Part shown: piece after piece, positions 1 through 9,354 of the stretch | Layout: every line of letters starts with the position of its first letter | Numbering within the stretch: the stretch's first letter is position 1 | Assembly (NCBI GenBank): GCA_964577115.1 | Contig: CAZNXJ010000042.1 | Location: 1 to 37,137, forward strand | Direction: 5' to 3' | From: CAZNXJ01 sp964577115 | GTDB lineage: Bacteria > Planctomycetota > Planctomycetia > Pirellulales > Pirellulaceae | Length of the DNA stretch: 37,137 bases | The notes under the pieces: model-generated | What the model saw: only the letters and a program-made list of their open reading frames with translations | The model's database searches: none | What the model was told of the DNA's origin: nothing | Program-made: the position numbers and the translations under genes

Positions 1-55
1 AACCTACGACCCGGCGGTTAACAGCCGCCTGCTCTACCAACTGAGCTACAGGGGA
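1..55 (-). tRNA. tRNA-Asn (anticodon GUU), 3' end cut by window edge
   Basis: Read on the minus strand, a 7-base acceptor 5' half starts at 55 (TCCCCTG). It is followed by TA, a D arm with GCTC...GAGC and the AGTTGGTAG loop. The anticodon stem GGCGG/CCGCC (29-25 and 17-13) closes the loop CTGTTAA, with anticodon GTT at 22-20, which reads asparagine codons. The T arm and the acceptor 3' half lie beyond base 1, so the gene is partial only because of the window edge. Confidence 0.93.
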
Positions 56-70
56 TCAGTAAAACGACGC

Positions 71-99
71 ATGTTAATTCATCGGCTCGAAGCTCGCAA
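71..99 (-). promoter_or_regulatory. Candidate sigma70-type promoter of the tRNA-Asn
   Basis: On the minus strand a TTGCGA hexamer (99-94) is separated by 17 bases from TAACAT (76-71). This would start transcription roughly 7-10 bases before the mature tRNA 5' end at 55. The spacing is ideal and both hexamers match consensus at four of six positions. It is a pattern match only. It lies in the 115-base gap between the tRNA and the stop of the large thioredoxin-fold gene. Confidence 0.4.
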
Positions 100-170
100 G
101 GCGTCAGAATTTTGCTTCGCGCCGCCACGCCAAATTTTACATCACGCGGATTTTATGTCACGATCCCCAT

Positions 171-3017
171 TTAGTCTTCATTCTTTGCGCTGGGGCCTTT
201 GTCCCCCGGAAGTGGAGATGCGGTGAGCGTTTCGAGCGCCGTGCGGAGGTTCGTGGCGAGCTGCGGGCCGCCGCCGACGTACAGCCGATAGACCGTGCCT
301 TCTGGGTTGATAATCACCGTTTGTGGGATCGCCGTCGCCGTGTACTTGGCCGCCACCGCCCCGTCGATGTCGAGCGCCACACGCACGGCTAGCTTGTGAC
401 GCTCGAGCATCGAACGAATCTGCTCCGGCGACTCCTCCAAGTTCACTGCGATCAGCTCGACACCCCGGTCCGCAAACTCGCTCACCACGCGCTCGACCTC
501 GGGCATCGACTGAATACACGGCCCGCACCAGGTCGCCCAGAAATCGAGCACAATGATCTTGCCCCGCTGCTGGGAGAGCTTGAACGAACCGCCGTCGAGC
601 ATCTCCAGCGTGAAGTCCGGCGCCGGCTCGCCCACCAGCGCCGACTCGACGCCCGCCGGACGCTCGCCGGAGGACGAACCTCCCCCCTCCAAGGCATAGC
701 GTGGAACCGGCGCTGGGCGCAAACGCCAGCGATGATAGCCCAGTCGAGCCGTCGATTGCTCAATCGCCGCACCCAACAACAGCTCGTCCACCTCCCCAAT
801 CGCTACACGGCACGCACCCAACAGGTCGCTTGTTCCCGTCAGCACCTCCTGCTCCATCCGCTCCGGCACAAACGTCAGCCGAATTCCGTCCCCCCGCACG
901 GCCGAAACCAGCGGCCTCACGGTCGAGGCTGTTTTGCTCGAACCTGCTACCGACGCGCCCCCATTCACTTCCGCCCCACCGTCCCGGCCGCCCGCCAGCT
1001 CGTCTTCGTGCAACCAGATGATGTGTGTGATGCGGCTGCGGGGGATGAGCTTCGATTCAAGCCGCACCTCGACGCTCAGGTTCTTGTCATCCATCCACTC
1101 GATGCGGCCTCGCAAAAAATCGCCGTTCGTCGAACGGATCAAATGGGTCGGCGGCGACTCGCGCTGAAGACGCGGAAGCGTCAAAAGCCGCGTACGTTTC
1201 TCGCTGCTGATCTTGAGATTGCCATCCGAGTACTGAAGCTCGACGGCCTTAATGCGCTCGTGCGGAACAAACGACTGCTCGCTATGCGGGGATTGAAAAT
1301 GCAAACCGTGCTCGTCGATCCGCAGCGTTTCGCAGGGAATCGTGTCGCCGCTCCGCAGAAACAGTGACCGACTCAATCCCGCGGAAGCCCCTGGACTCTC
1401 CGCCATACCACCAAAGAACCGCTCGAATGCATTCTGGATCACTCCCGGCTGCCGCCGTTGGGGGCGCGCCGTGCCGCGCGGCGGAACGGCTGGCCGCTCG
1501 CGATACACGATCCGCCCGGATGCCTCGGGCACGAGCGGCACAGCGTCCACCGCCGCGACACTCTTCCAAACCAAACAGCTCGATCCCGCCCCGGTGGAGC
1601 CCTCCACGAGGTTCCCCTGGAGCCGCACGGCGTCCAGTTCCAGTTTGCCCGCCCGCCCGCTCGGCATCGGCGAACGGGGCGCGGACGCTCGAACGGCCAG
1701 GCTTCTTACCGCGTCCAGTTCCACTCGCAGCGGCTCCGTCGAGATCGGTGAACGAAGCTCGACTCCCGTATCACGCCACGCCAGCGGTTCGCCGCTCACC
1801 TGCGAGTCGTCCAAATACCGGACGCGCACCGTTGCCGGCTCGGTATTCGGCGGAGGAGGAAACTGGACGCGAACGAGCTGCTCGAGCGGGATTCGTGTTT
1901 CCTCCTCGCCCGACCGCAGCGTCAGCAGCCCGTCGGTCAGCGCCGTCAGCTCGCCCATCGCCGCCTCACCATCGCCATACGTGACGCTCGCCTGCGCCCC
2001 GTCGCTCGCTTGCGGCGAAACGCCATTCCAACGCGTCACACGCAGCCGCTCAATCGCTAGATCCCCGCGCTCGTTTACGATTCGCATGCCCGGCAGCGGC
2101 TTGTCACCCTCGAGCGGCAGGGCCAGCTGGCCGAGCGGCGTGCCGCCAGCCGAATACGCCTGAATTACCCCCTGAGTCTGGTCGAGACAGAGAATCAGCC
2201 GCACGCGATGTTCGCCAGCCAGCGAGCCGAGCTGCACGAGGTCGGCTATGCCCGCGCCCTCTCGCAGCATGACGAGTTCTTGTCGCCACACCTCGATCCG
2301 AAAAGCGCGTGCAAACGACTGGTCCGTCTCGTTCACTCCAAGCCCCACCACGAAGATGGGCTCTTCTTCCCACGAGAGCTCGATGTCGATCATCACCTTG
2401 TCGGTTAGACCGAGCGACGCATAGAGCGCTGCCGACTGCTTGTCGGTGAGCGGCCGCCCGCGCTCTTCGCGCCAGCTCTCCGGCCCGCTCAGCACCTTCC
2501 ACCCCGCCAGCCCGTGCGGGCCCGCGTAGATCACGTCGGCGCCGCTGCGCCGGTAAAAACGAGCGACGTGCGTTCGCCGCAAATTGACTCGGCCAAACCG
2601 CGGCGAATCGATCTGAAACGCGTCGCTCGTGATGCCAACAAGCTGTCCGTTCATCACGTCTCCACCGGCTAGCTCAAAACAGAAGTCTCCTTCCGCCTGC
2701 GGCAATTCCGCGGGAAGCGGATAGCTAATCGAGGAGACGTGTCCCAGTGCGAACGTTAGTGGACCGGCGAAATGCGGTGATTTCCAACGCAGCGTCCCGG
2801 GCTCGTTCGCCGCCAGCCGCTGTCCAGTCACGTAATCGCCATTGACCAGGTGCAGCGTCTCGGCGGCTTGCAGCGCGGCGGGAATTAGTAGCACCGCGGC
2901 CCAAAGCGAGCAACAAACCGCCAGGGATCGCCAGCGATCATGACGCGAATCCAACAACGGCCCGAAGGCCCTTGCCGTACGCGAGCGAACGAAGCGGGTG
3001 CGATGGCAACGATCCAT
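171..3017 (-). CDS. Exported 948-aa protein: repeated beta units plus C-terminal TlpA/thioredoxin-like domain
   Basis: The C-terminal ~150 residues (about 795-930) are a redoxin/TlpA fold: GEPAPDFTLEMLDG opens it, the CxxC active site is W830-C-G-P-C834, and AIPQT carries the cis-proline. Family knowledge predicts an extracytoplasmic thiol-disulfide reductase. A hydrophobic export segment lies near residues 31-51. The N-terminal 750 residues contain repeated ~45-residue beta units with a pattern like GDxxxGxL...S...V..V (near 56-100, 114-156, 345-387, 397-441, 551-596, 626-669, 705-749). A region resembling a LamG/concanavalin-type sandwich sits at about 170-330. It is the last gene of the moxR operon: its ATG directly follows the TAA of the preceding gene. 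No clear SD was seen, so translational coupling is likely. A downstream in-frame TTG start is possible. The role of the N-terminal region is unknown. Confidence 0.85.
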   Translation of the reverse strand: MDRCHRTRFVRSRTARAFGPLLDSRHDRWRSLAVCCSLWAAVLLIPAALQAAETLHLVNGDYVTGQRLAANEPGTLRWKSPHFAGPLTFALGHVSSISYPLPAELPQAEGDFCFELAGGDVMNGQLVGITSDAFQIDSPRFGRVNLRRTHVARFYRRSGADVIYAGPHGLAGWKVLSGPESWREERGRPLTDKQSAALYASLGLTDKVMIDIELSWEEEPIFVVGLGVNETDQSFARAFRIEVWRQELVMLREGAGIADLVQLGSLAGEHRVRLILCLDQTQGVIQAYSAGGTPLGQLALPLEGDKPLPGMRIVNERGDLAIERLRVTRWNGVSPQASDGAQASVTYGDGEAAMGELTALTDGLLTLRSGEEETRIPLEQLVRVQFPPPPNTEPATVRVRYLDDSQVSGEPLAWRDTGVELRSPISTEPLRVELDAVRSLAVRASAPRSPMPSGRAGKLELDAVRLQGNLVEGSTGAGSSCLVWKSVAAVDAVPLVPEASGRIVYRERPAVPPRGTARPQRRQPGVIQNAFERFFGGMAESPGASAGLSRSLFLRSGDTIPCETLRIDEHGLHFQSPHSEQSFVPHERIKAVELQYSDGNLKISSEKRTRLLTLPRLQRESPPTHLIRSTNGDFLRGRIEWMDDKNLSVEVRLESKLIPRSRITHIIWLHEDELAGGRDGGAEVNGGASVAGSSKTASTVRPLVSAVRGDGIRLTFVPERMEQEVLTGTSDLLGACRVAIGEVDELLLGAAIEQSTARLGYHRWRLRPAPVPRYALEGGGSSSGERPAGVESALVGEPAPDFTLEMLDGGSFKLSQQRGKIIVLDFWATWCGPCIQSMPEVERVVSEFADRGVELIAVNLEESPEQIRSMLERHKLAVRVALDIDGAVAAKYTATAIPQTVIINPEGTVYRLYVGGGPQLATNLRTALETLTASPLPGDKGPSAKNED

Positions 3018-4067
3018 TTATCGCTCGTAGATGGGAAGGAAGCGGTAGTTCAAGGCGAGTGCGAGCAGCGATAAGGACGTGCTGATCGACGGGCCATGGC
3101 TGCCGTTGAAGCTACCGTCGCTACGCTGTGCACTCTTGAGCTGCCGCACGAGCAGCTTGTTCCATTTCTCCCAGGCATCGACGTCGCCCTGAAAAAGCGC
3201 CTGAGCCTGGTAATAGCGCGTGTATTCGAGATAGTGTTCGTGGCCGCTCGCTTCTAAACGCTGCGTGAGATAGCCGAGCGTTGCTTCGTATTCGTCGAGG
3301 TCTTTGCGCCGCGCGATGGCGTACACGAGCGTCGCGATCGAAATCCGCGCGATCGATTCATCGAATCCGCCAAAGCCGCCGCTGTAGCCGACTTGCCCCG
3401 AGTCCGAGGTCATCTCGCGGTAATACTTGATCGCGCGATCGATCGATTCGTCCGGCACCTCAATCCCCGCGTTGCGCGCGGCCAACAGGCCGACCAGCAC
3501 CGCTCCGCTGACCGACGTGTCCGCGTCGTTCGCGTCGGGCGAATAACGCCAGGCCCCGTACGGATTCTTCTTCTGCGACGTCACCGCCGCGCGCACGGCC
3601 AGCTCTAACGATGCACCGATGGAGCGTCCCGAGGAGGCCTCGCTGGCCGGCCAAAGATTCCGATCATCCACCGCTCCGTACGCTTCAGCCAGCGCCAGCA
3701 TCGCGAAGCCGTGATGATACATACTGTGCCCAAAGTACCCGGTCACCGCGTCCTGACTCTTGATGATCGAACGCAAAGCGCGGCGGATATTGCTACTGTA
3801 AATGCCAAAATTCGGGTCTTCGCCGGAGGCCAGAAAAGCCAGGACGGCCAGCCCTGTCACCCCCGGGCCCGTTTCCCCGCCCAAACTGTTCCAGTCGCCC
3901 GCGTCAGACTGCGTCTTGGCCAGGTAGCCCAGGCCCCGTTCGTAGATCTCGCGTATGTCACGCGGCACCTGTTCGCCAATCCTTTCGTTGGGCAGCTGCG
4001 CGAGGGCCGGTGCAGCCGAGAGAAGAATGGCAAGCACAATACCAATACGCGAATGGGTTATCGACAT
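3018..4067 (-). CDS. Secreted alpha/alpha-toroid protein with prenyltransferase/squalene-oxidase-type repeats
   Basis: 349 residues with an N-terminal signal peptide (MSITHSRIGIVLAILL, cut near ALAQL). The mature part has repeated helical units ending in Gly/Trp-rich QW-like turns: SDAGDWNSLGGETGPGVTG near 56-75, NPYGAWRYSPDANDADTSVS near 168-187 and SDGSFNGSHGPSISTS near 316-331. These mark the terpene-cyclase/prenyltransferase toroid fold. The catalytic DxDD of squalene-hopene cyclases was not seen, so enzymatic cyclase activity is unlikely and the fold may serve binding. It sits between the LTxxQ protein and the thioredoxin-fold gene, and its stop abuts the next start. Such toroid proteins often occur near moxR/DUF4175 loci in planctomycetes (established association from memory, not checked). 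Confidence 0.8.
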   Translation of the reverse strand: MSITHSRIGIVLAILLSAAPALAQLPNERIGEQVPRDIREIYERGLGYLAKTQSDAGDWNSLGGETGPGVTGLAVLAFLASGEDPNFGIYSSNIRRALRSIIKSQDAVTGYFGHSMYHHGFAMLALAEAYGAVDDRNLWPASEASSGRSIGASLELAVRAAVTSQKKNPYGAWRYSPDANDADTSVSGAVLVGLLAARNAGIEVPDESIDRAIKYYREMTSDSGQVGYSGGFGGFDESIARISIATLVYAIARRKDLDEYEATLGYLTQRLEASGHEHYLEYTRYYQAQALFQGDVDAWEKWNKLLVRQLKSAQRSDGSFNGSHGPSISTSLSLLALALNYRFLPIYER

Positions 4068-4122
4068 TGCAAAGTGTCACGTGTAAGGCGGTAAAACATC
4101 GAATGCATCGGAAAATTCAGGC

Positions 4123-4992
4123 TTAGGGCAGAACTTGAGGCCAATCGTCCGGAAGACGTTCATCGGCGTCATCTACCTCGGGAAGTTCGGCGCCATTCTG
4201 CTTGAGGAACTGCTCGAGCGCTCTGCCTTGCCGAAGGTGTTGCCGCAATACGGCCATCTGCGTCGGGTCGAGAATTTCTTTCAACTGTTTCTCGGGAATA
4301 CGCGCGAGCATCGCGAGCGTCACATAGTGGTCGTATTCCATGGAGATGTATCTTGGAGGTTCGAACTTCAGGAGCCGTTCGGTAAGCGCCGTGCGCTGTT
4401 CGTCAGTCATGGGCATCGTCATATCCAATTGCTCGAGAGCGAGCATGATGCGCGCCTGGAAACGATAGCGCCGCCGTTCAAGATCGACACGCTGGTATTC
4501 GGCGTATTGCGATTCCGAAAGTGTCGCTTCGAGCACTTTGTTGAACAGCGAACCGCGCCCAAACAAACCGCTTTGTACTTGTTGCTGAAGCGGCTGGATC
4601 TCCTGCCAAATCTCGTTGAAACGCTGCTGGTCGCGCCGGACGAGCATGAAGTGGGCACGCGTGCGTTCGAGCTGGTGGAGAAACCGTTCGACGTCGCCTG
4701 TGGCAGCCAGCCGCAATTTCTTCCGCTGCTCGTCCGTCAGCGTGCACGTTCGCTCGAGAAAGTCCATTTGCAAGTCGAGCGATACCTCGAGCTGCCCCAG
4801 GGGGCTGATGGTGTTCCCCGATGAATTGAATATCCACTGGTCAAAGTTCGCGACGTCGATCTCCCAGGCCCCTGCGACGGCAACGGCTTCCTCGGCCGCT
4901 GCCTCATCTTCGTCAAACTCCTGCCCGTGACACAGCACGGGGAGAGCAAACAGCAAGAAGAACCCGGCGGCGAAGCAAGTACGAACGGTCAT
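4123..4992 (-). CDS. Exported LTxxQ-type helical protein (second paralogue)
   Basis: 289 residues from the ATG at 4992. This start gives a clean signal peptide (MTVRTCFAAGFFLLFALPVL, cleavage near CHGQ) and has an AGGGATAGGGG stretch upstream. The longer open frame to 5202 has no signal-like start and would run into the preceding gene. After an acidic Ala/Glu stretch the protein is mostly charged helix with LTxxQ-like motifs: LTDEQRKKL, MTDEQRTAL and LSESQYAEY. These resemble the Spy/CpxP-type motif only at motif level. It shares layout with its neighbour at 5103-6053 (acidic stretch, helical core, final NPYQ/DPTQM motif), so the two probably arose by duplication. The function is unknown; it is probably periplasmic. 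Confidence 0.75.
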   Translation of the reverse strand: MTVRTCFAAGFFLLFALPVLCHGQEFDEDEAAAEEAVAVAGAWEIDVANFDQWIFNSSGNTISPLGQLEVSLDLQMDFLERTCTLTDEQRKKLRLAATGDVERFLHQLERTRAHFMLVRRDQQRFNEIWQEIQPLQQQVQSGLFGRGSLFNKVLEATLSESQYAEYQRVDLERRRYRFQARIMLALEQLDMTMPMTDEQRTALTERLLKFEPPRYISMEYDHYVTLAMLARIPEKQLKEILDPTQMAVLRQHLRQGRALEQFLKQNGAELPEVDDADERLPDDWPQVLP

Positions 4993-5102
4993 GATCGGAG
5001 CCCCTATCCCTATGGAAAGGACGCGTGCCATTGGCCTTTGTAACGCGGCGCTCGACGTGTGCGAGCCGCATTTCCGACAGAGCTGGCGACGCCGTGTACT
5101 CG

Positions 5103-6053
5103 TTATTCGCCCACTTCCTCGGCTTCCATTTCCTGAACGACAATGCCCGCGACGTCGGGAACACCAAAGTACACGGTGTTGTTGCGTGGCAACCCTTCCC
5201 AAATCTGAAGTTGATAAGGATTCAGGACATCGCGCACTTCGCCCTCCGGCAACGAGGGCAAGGTGGGGATGTTCATCAGGAACAAACGCAAGTCACTCCC
5301 CCAGGAATCCTCCCAGTTCGCCGCGATAATCTTTTCGAACTTCTCACGTTGGTCGGCCGTGAGCAGCAATTCCTTGTCGATACGCACGACCATGTTGGCG
5401 ATGACGGCACGTCTTCGATGTGCCGCACGCTTGGCCAGTTGAGCCTCGTACCGCTGAACTTGTTCGGCCGAGAGATGCTCGCGTGCGATCGGCAACAGGT
5501 GCTCGGTGATCGTTTTCGAGACGTTCGGAGTGACGAGCGCAAGTTGGCCATTCCAGCCTTGGTTCAAATGCATCTGGAACTTGACCAGCGCATCGGCGGC
5601 GGCCACAAGAGCCGGTTCCGCGCTGTCCTTCAGCCGAGCGTATTTGTCCTTCGTTGGATTACATACCATCCGTAGAAAATGCAGCTCGGCCACGAGCAGC
5701 GGTCGATACTGCTGGACGAATTGCCGGCGAAACTGCTCTTCGGCATTCGCGTCGACCCGTACACCAAACGCCATTCCAAGTCCCGCCGCCGGGAAGGCTA
5801 TCGCGTCGGCTTCCACGGCTTCCTCTGCCACGATCCCGGCGGCTGCCTCGATTTTGTCCTCCGCCGGCTCAGCGGCCGGCTCGGCCGGTTCCTTAGGAAC
5901 GTCGCTCGCCGGTGTTCTACCGAGCTCCTGAGCGAGTGCGGCGAGGGGTAGGGCCAGCAGCAAGGCGAATCCGCTGGCCGCGAGAACGCATTGTACGGCG
6001 CATCTACGTGCCGAATGCCGGTGTAACTCGCGAGTTCTAGCAGCGCGGTTCAT
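5103..6053 (-). CDS. Exported LTxxQ-type helical protein (first paralogue)
   Basis: 316 residues. The basic N-terminus (MNRAARTRELHRHSARR) is followed by a hydrophobic segment ending LPLAALAQ, which indicates export. A low-complexity Pro/Ala/Glu linker follows, then a helical core with LTADQREKFEKII and LSAEQVQRYEAQL motifs and a late DVLNPYQLQIWEGLP motif. Its ATG overlaps the TGA of the DUF4175-like gene by 4 bases (ATGA), so the two are translationally coupled. It is similar in plan to the next gene (4123-4992). No enzymatic residues were recognised. A binding or chaperone-like role in the envelope is only inference from the LTxxQ motifs. Confidence 0.75.
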   Translation of the reverse strand: MNRAARTRELHRHSARRCAVQCVLAASGFALLLALPLAALAQELGRTPASDVPKEPAEPAAEPAEDKIEAAAGIVAEEAVEADAIAFPAAGLGMAFGVRVDANAEEQFRRQFVQQYRPLLVAELHFLRMVCNPTKDKYARLKDSAEPALVAAADALVKFQMHLNQGWNGQLALVTPNVSKTITEHLLPIAREHLSAEQVQRYEAQLAKRAAHRRRAVIANMVVRIDKELLLTADQREKFEKIIAANWEDSWGSDLRLFLMNIPTLPSLPEGEVRDVLNPYQLQIWEGLPRNNTVYFGVPDVAGIVVQEMEAEEVGE

Positions 6054-9000
6054 GGCTGCATGGCTCCTTGTTCCAGCGCATGGAAATACTGATCGAGCCC
6101 CGATCGAAATTCGGCAGGAAGTTGCGGTCCGGTCTGGCCGGTTGCCTGCCCGACCGCTCGATCCTCACGCACTTCGTTTTGGTTAATTCCGCGGCCCACG
6201 AGTGCGAGTGCCGCATCGGTCGTGGTGCCTTTCCCGCCGCCGCCGGGCGACGAACCGCCCCCACCGCCGCCCTTCGGGTTAAAGCGGCGCGACTGAAGCA
6301 GCAGCTCGATCACCTCGGTTTCGGCCGCGATCGCGCGCGGACCGGTATCGGGGGAACGGAGGATTTCCGTGGCCTCGCTCATCACCTGCGAAACGGCTGC
6401 CAGCAGCTGGAGTTCGTATTGGAATTGCCCTTCCGCATCGGGCAGCTCGCGAATCCGCTCGGCCACCTTCACGGTGCGCACATCGAGATCGTTCTGCATG
6501 ATCGAGAGCTGATCGGCCCGCTGCTGGTATTCGGTCCGATCGAGCGCCGCGCGGGCCTGTTCGGCCACGCGCGTTTCCTCGCGCAAGTTCACCTCGGCTT
6601 CGAGGATCTTTAAGACCTCGAGCACAATCGAGGGAGGCAAGCTGCCGGGCGACTTCGCGCCAGGACACTGCCCGCAGTTGGACGGATCGACGAGATCCTC
6701 GGCCCAGCGATCGAGCGTATCCGACCAGTACTCGCACTGCGCGATCGAAAGCCCTTCCTCTTTGGCCAATTCGTCCGACAATTGCCGCAGCGCGCCGGTG
6801 ACGTCTTGCTTGCGCATGTCGTCAAGCACGGCTTTGAAGTTGGCGAATCGCCGGCGTTCAAAGTACGCCTGCATGTCGTCCATGATGTGCGAAACGGTTA
6901 AGCTGCTTTTGACTTGTTCGTCGGAGAGCTGCTGGAACACCTCCCTATGTTCGCCGGCGTTTATCGTGCCGAAAGCGCCGAACGTGTCCGAGACCGAATC
7001 GGCCACGCGACCGGCAATCTGGTACTGGCGCCGCGCCTCGGCCTTCAGCCGCTTCACGAGCGTACTGCCTTCGAGATTGGCGAGCACTTTGTTCAGCTCG
7101 TCGGCCACCTTGTCGAACTCGGCGAGCAAATCCCGCTGTTCGGCGATCGCCTGATCGGCTTTCTCCGCACTGGGGCTCGAATTCGAATTCTTGCCGCCAC
7201 CGCCAGCGAGGCCGGTTACTGGAAGGCGCAGCGCGGGCGACGATGGCTTTGAGCCATTCTTCTCCGAATCGTTGTCGTCCTCGTCGCCGCGTTTCTCCAC
7301 GCCGTGCGATGACTCAATGTCCACCACCTGCGGCACTGCTTTCGGCGCTCCCGGCTTCGGTTCGCTCGGCGCCGGTTCTACCGGTACGTTCGCTCGATTC
7401 TGTCCAGCCATGCGCTTATCACTGGCGGGCGTCGCCGATGCCACCGGCGCCTGCGCGGCCTCCTTAAGCAACTCGGCCACGGACGGCATCCGATTCCCGG
7501 AAATGTCCTTCAGGATCTGGAGCATTTCCGCCCATTGTTCGATGTATCCCACGCCGAACTCGGGATTGCGCATCGCTTGACGCACAAGGTCTTCGCCGCC
7601 GGCAACGAGCTTTGAAAGCCGCCGGCCATTGGCGCGTTCGGCAGCGGCCTGAGCTTCGAGCCGCCGGCGGTTTTCCGGCTGGTCCAGCTCTTCGATCGAC
7701 AACTGCCGCAGTTGCTTGTTCGCTTCGTGCAGTTGTAATTCGCGGTCGCGCACTTCCAGCGACTGGCGATGCCATTTGCTCAGCTGCTCGGTGAGCCAGA
7801 TGGCGTGCTGTTCGGGCGTCAGGACATACAGCAGAAACGGATGCGAATACGTTCGTTCACGTCCCGGTAGGTAGTCCTCGGCGAAGAGCCGCACTTCTAG
7901 CGGCTGAGCTTCGATGCCGAGCGATTGGGCAGAGAAGGTGCCTTGCACTTCGAGCCGTTCGCGATCCGGCGCTCCGGCCGCGAGGATCTTTTCCCCCTCG
8001 GCCGGTTTGCTCGCGGTCGCCTCGGCAACGCCTCGCCATTCGAGCCCGACTCGCTTCACGCCGAAATCGTCTTCCACGAACACGGTGAACTGGAGTTGTT
8101 CGGACTCCAGCACGATCTGCTGCCGCGGGAGATCCTGAACCGAAACGGTCGGCGCGAGATCGTCGCTAGCCGCAACGGCGATCGTGAACGGCTCTTTCCC
8201 GTCGAGCCCATACTGATCCTGCCACTCGAGCTGAATCTTTTGTTCGGCATCCACCAGGGCCGGTGGGCTCGTCAGCCGCGCCCCTTGCGGTTCGACCGGT
8301 TGGCCGTTCACCTTGGCCTCGGCCAACTCGCGACTCGCCGTGGCTGCAATCGCCGCCTGGCTGCCCTTAACAAGCGTAATGCTGCCGCCGCGGACGTCCT
8401 TCTTCAGCGGCTCACTGCGTTCCAGATATTCCGGCAGGCGCACATGAGCCTCCACCCCGGTTAGTTCGGGACGCATTGTGGGCTCGATCGACACCGTATC
8501 GATGCGATCGCCAATGCGCAGCGTGAGCGGAACCGATTGCAACTGCGCGGGAATCTGGATTTCGTATTCGCGGTCTTGTCGCCGAGCCGTAACGGGGGCC
8601 TGCCCGGGCAATTCGGCCGTGATCGTATCCGGTTGCCACTGCGAGTCGTCGCTAAGCGCCACGCGGACGGTGAAGGGTTCACCGTAGGCAACGACGAGCT
8701 GCTCCGGGAGCGGCTCGATTATCGTGAACGTGTATCGGGGCGTGTCACCGAACGGGGCAAGCAGCCGTGCCCAGACGCTCGCCGAAGCAGCCGGATAGAG
8801 AACGCCGAGTAGAACGGCGATGAGTAGCGCCGTAATGGCGATCGCTCCCCAGTGGAGATGACGGGGCCGAGGAACCGCGTCAGCGAAGTCGCGGCCTCGA
8901 GCTTGATCGGCGACTTGCACAATGGCCGCTTCGCAGAGCGCTCGCGAACGGGCTTGTTCGCTCTCACTGCGTACAAGTTCGATGATCCCGAGCAGTTGGT

Positions 9001-9322
9001 CGCCGATGCTCGCATGACGCTTACCCAGCAGCCGCGCTAGCTGATCCGGGTGCCGGCGGCGCCAGACCCACCGGTACATCGCCAGCGGAACGGCAAGGCC
9101 ACCGGCGATCACCGCGATCAGTAGGCCGGCGCGCACGACCGCCGGGGTGTCGAAGAATCGATCGAGGACGAAGGCAAGAAGGAAGGCGATCAGCAACGCG
9201 CTGGCTGCGACGGATAAACCCTCGGCGAGCTTCACCGACCAGAGCCGTCGGCGAAATGCCAATAGCTGCGCGCGGAGCGACTCGGGAAGTTCGAGCGGCA
9301 GAGACTTTGAGGCCACACTCAT
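6050..9322 (-). CDS. DUF4175-like large membrane protein
   Basis: 1090 residues. There are two hydrophobic helices near 38-60 and 63-85 and a third near 158-182, then a long extracytoplasmic part. This begins with beta-rich domains (about 200-480) and continues with long charged helices (510-1000) rich in Gln, Glu and Arg, probably coiled coil. The C-terminus has a poly-glycine stretch (GGGGGGSSPGGGG) and a GQTGPQLPAEFRSGLDQYF tail. This architecture fits the DUF4175/TIGR02302-type proteins found after moxR-DUF58-VWA genes. The start has a good SD (AAGGAG, 7 bases before ATG). It lies 32 bases after the VWA/GATase-like gene and overlaps the next gene by 4 bases. The family has no established biochemical function. 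Confidence 0.8.
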   Translation of the reverse strand: MSVASKSLPLELPESLRAQLLAFRRRLWSVKLAEGLSVAASALLIAFLLAFVLDRFFDTPAVVRAGLLIAVIAGGLAVPLAMYRWVWRRRHPDQLARLLGKRHASIGDQLLGIIELVRSESEQARSRALCEAAIVQVADQARGRDFADAVPRPRHLHWGAIAITALLIAVLLGVLYPAASASVWARLLAPFGDTPRYTFTIIEPLPEQLVVAYGEPFTVRVALSDDSQWQPDTITAELPGQAPVTARRQDREYEIQIPAQLQSVPLTLRIGDRIDTVSIEPTMRPELTGVEAHVRLPEYLERSEPLKKDVRGGSITLVKGSQAAIAATASRELAEAKVNGQPVEPQGARLTSPPALVDAEQKIQLEWQDQYGLDGKEPFTIAVAASDDLAPTVSVQDLPRQQIVLESEQLQFTVFVEDDFGVKRVGLEWRGVAEATASKPAEGEKILAAGAPDRERLEVQGTFSAQSLGIEAQPLEVRLFAEDYLPGRERTYSHPFLLYVLTPEQHAIWLTEQLSKWHRQSLEVRDRELQLHEANKQLRQLSIEELDQPENRRRLEAQAAAERANGRRLSKLVAGGEDLVRQAMRNPEFGVGYIEQWAEMLQILKDISGNRMPSVAELLKEAAQAPVASATPASDKRMAGQNRANVPVEPAPSEPKPGAPKAVPQVVDIESSHGVEKRGDEDDNDSEKNGSKPSSPALRLPVTGLAGGGGKNSNSSPSAEKADQAIAEQRDLLAEFDKVADELNKVLANLEGSTLVKRLKAEARRQYQIAGRVADSVSDTFGAFGTINAGEHREVFQQLSDEQVKSSLTVSHIMDDMQAYFERRRFANFKAVLDDMRKQDVTGALRQLSDELAKEEGLSIAQCEYWSDTLDRWAEDLVDPSNCGQCPGAKSPGSLPPSIVLEVLKILEAEVNLREETRVAEQARAALDRTEYQQRADQLSIMQNDLDVRTVKVAERIRELPDAEGQFQYELQLLAAVSQVMSEATEILRSPDTGPRAIAAETEVIELLLQSRRFNPKGGGGGGSSPGGGGKGTTTDAALALVGRGINQNEVREDRAVGQATGQTGPQLPAEFRSGLDQYFHALEQGAMQP

Positions 9323-9354
9323 GCACGCACTCCTTCTTGGCAGACCTCGGCGAT

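Noticed and set aside
3018..4067. Squalene-hopene or other terpene cyclase
   Set aside because: The toroid repeats are present, but no DxDD motif was seen and the protein is exported and about half the length of a cyclase.
4993..5202. N-terminal extension of the second LTxxQ gene to 5202
   Set aside because: It would overlap the preceding gene by 100 bases and place the signal peptide 70 residues inside the protein; the ATG at 4992 gives a proper signal.
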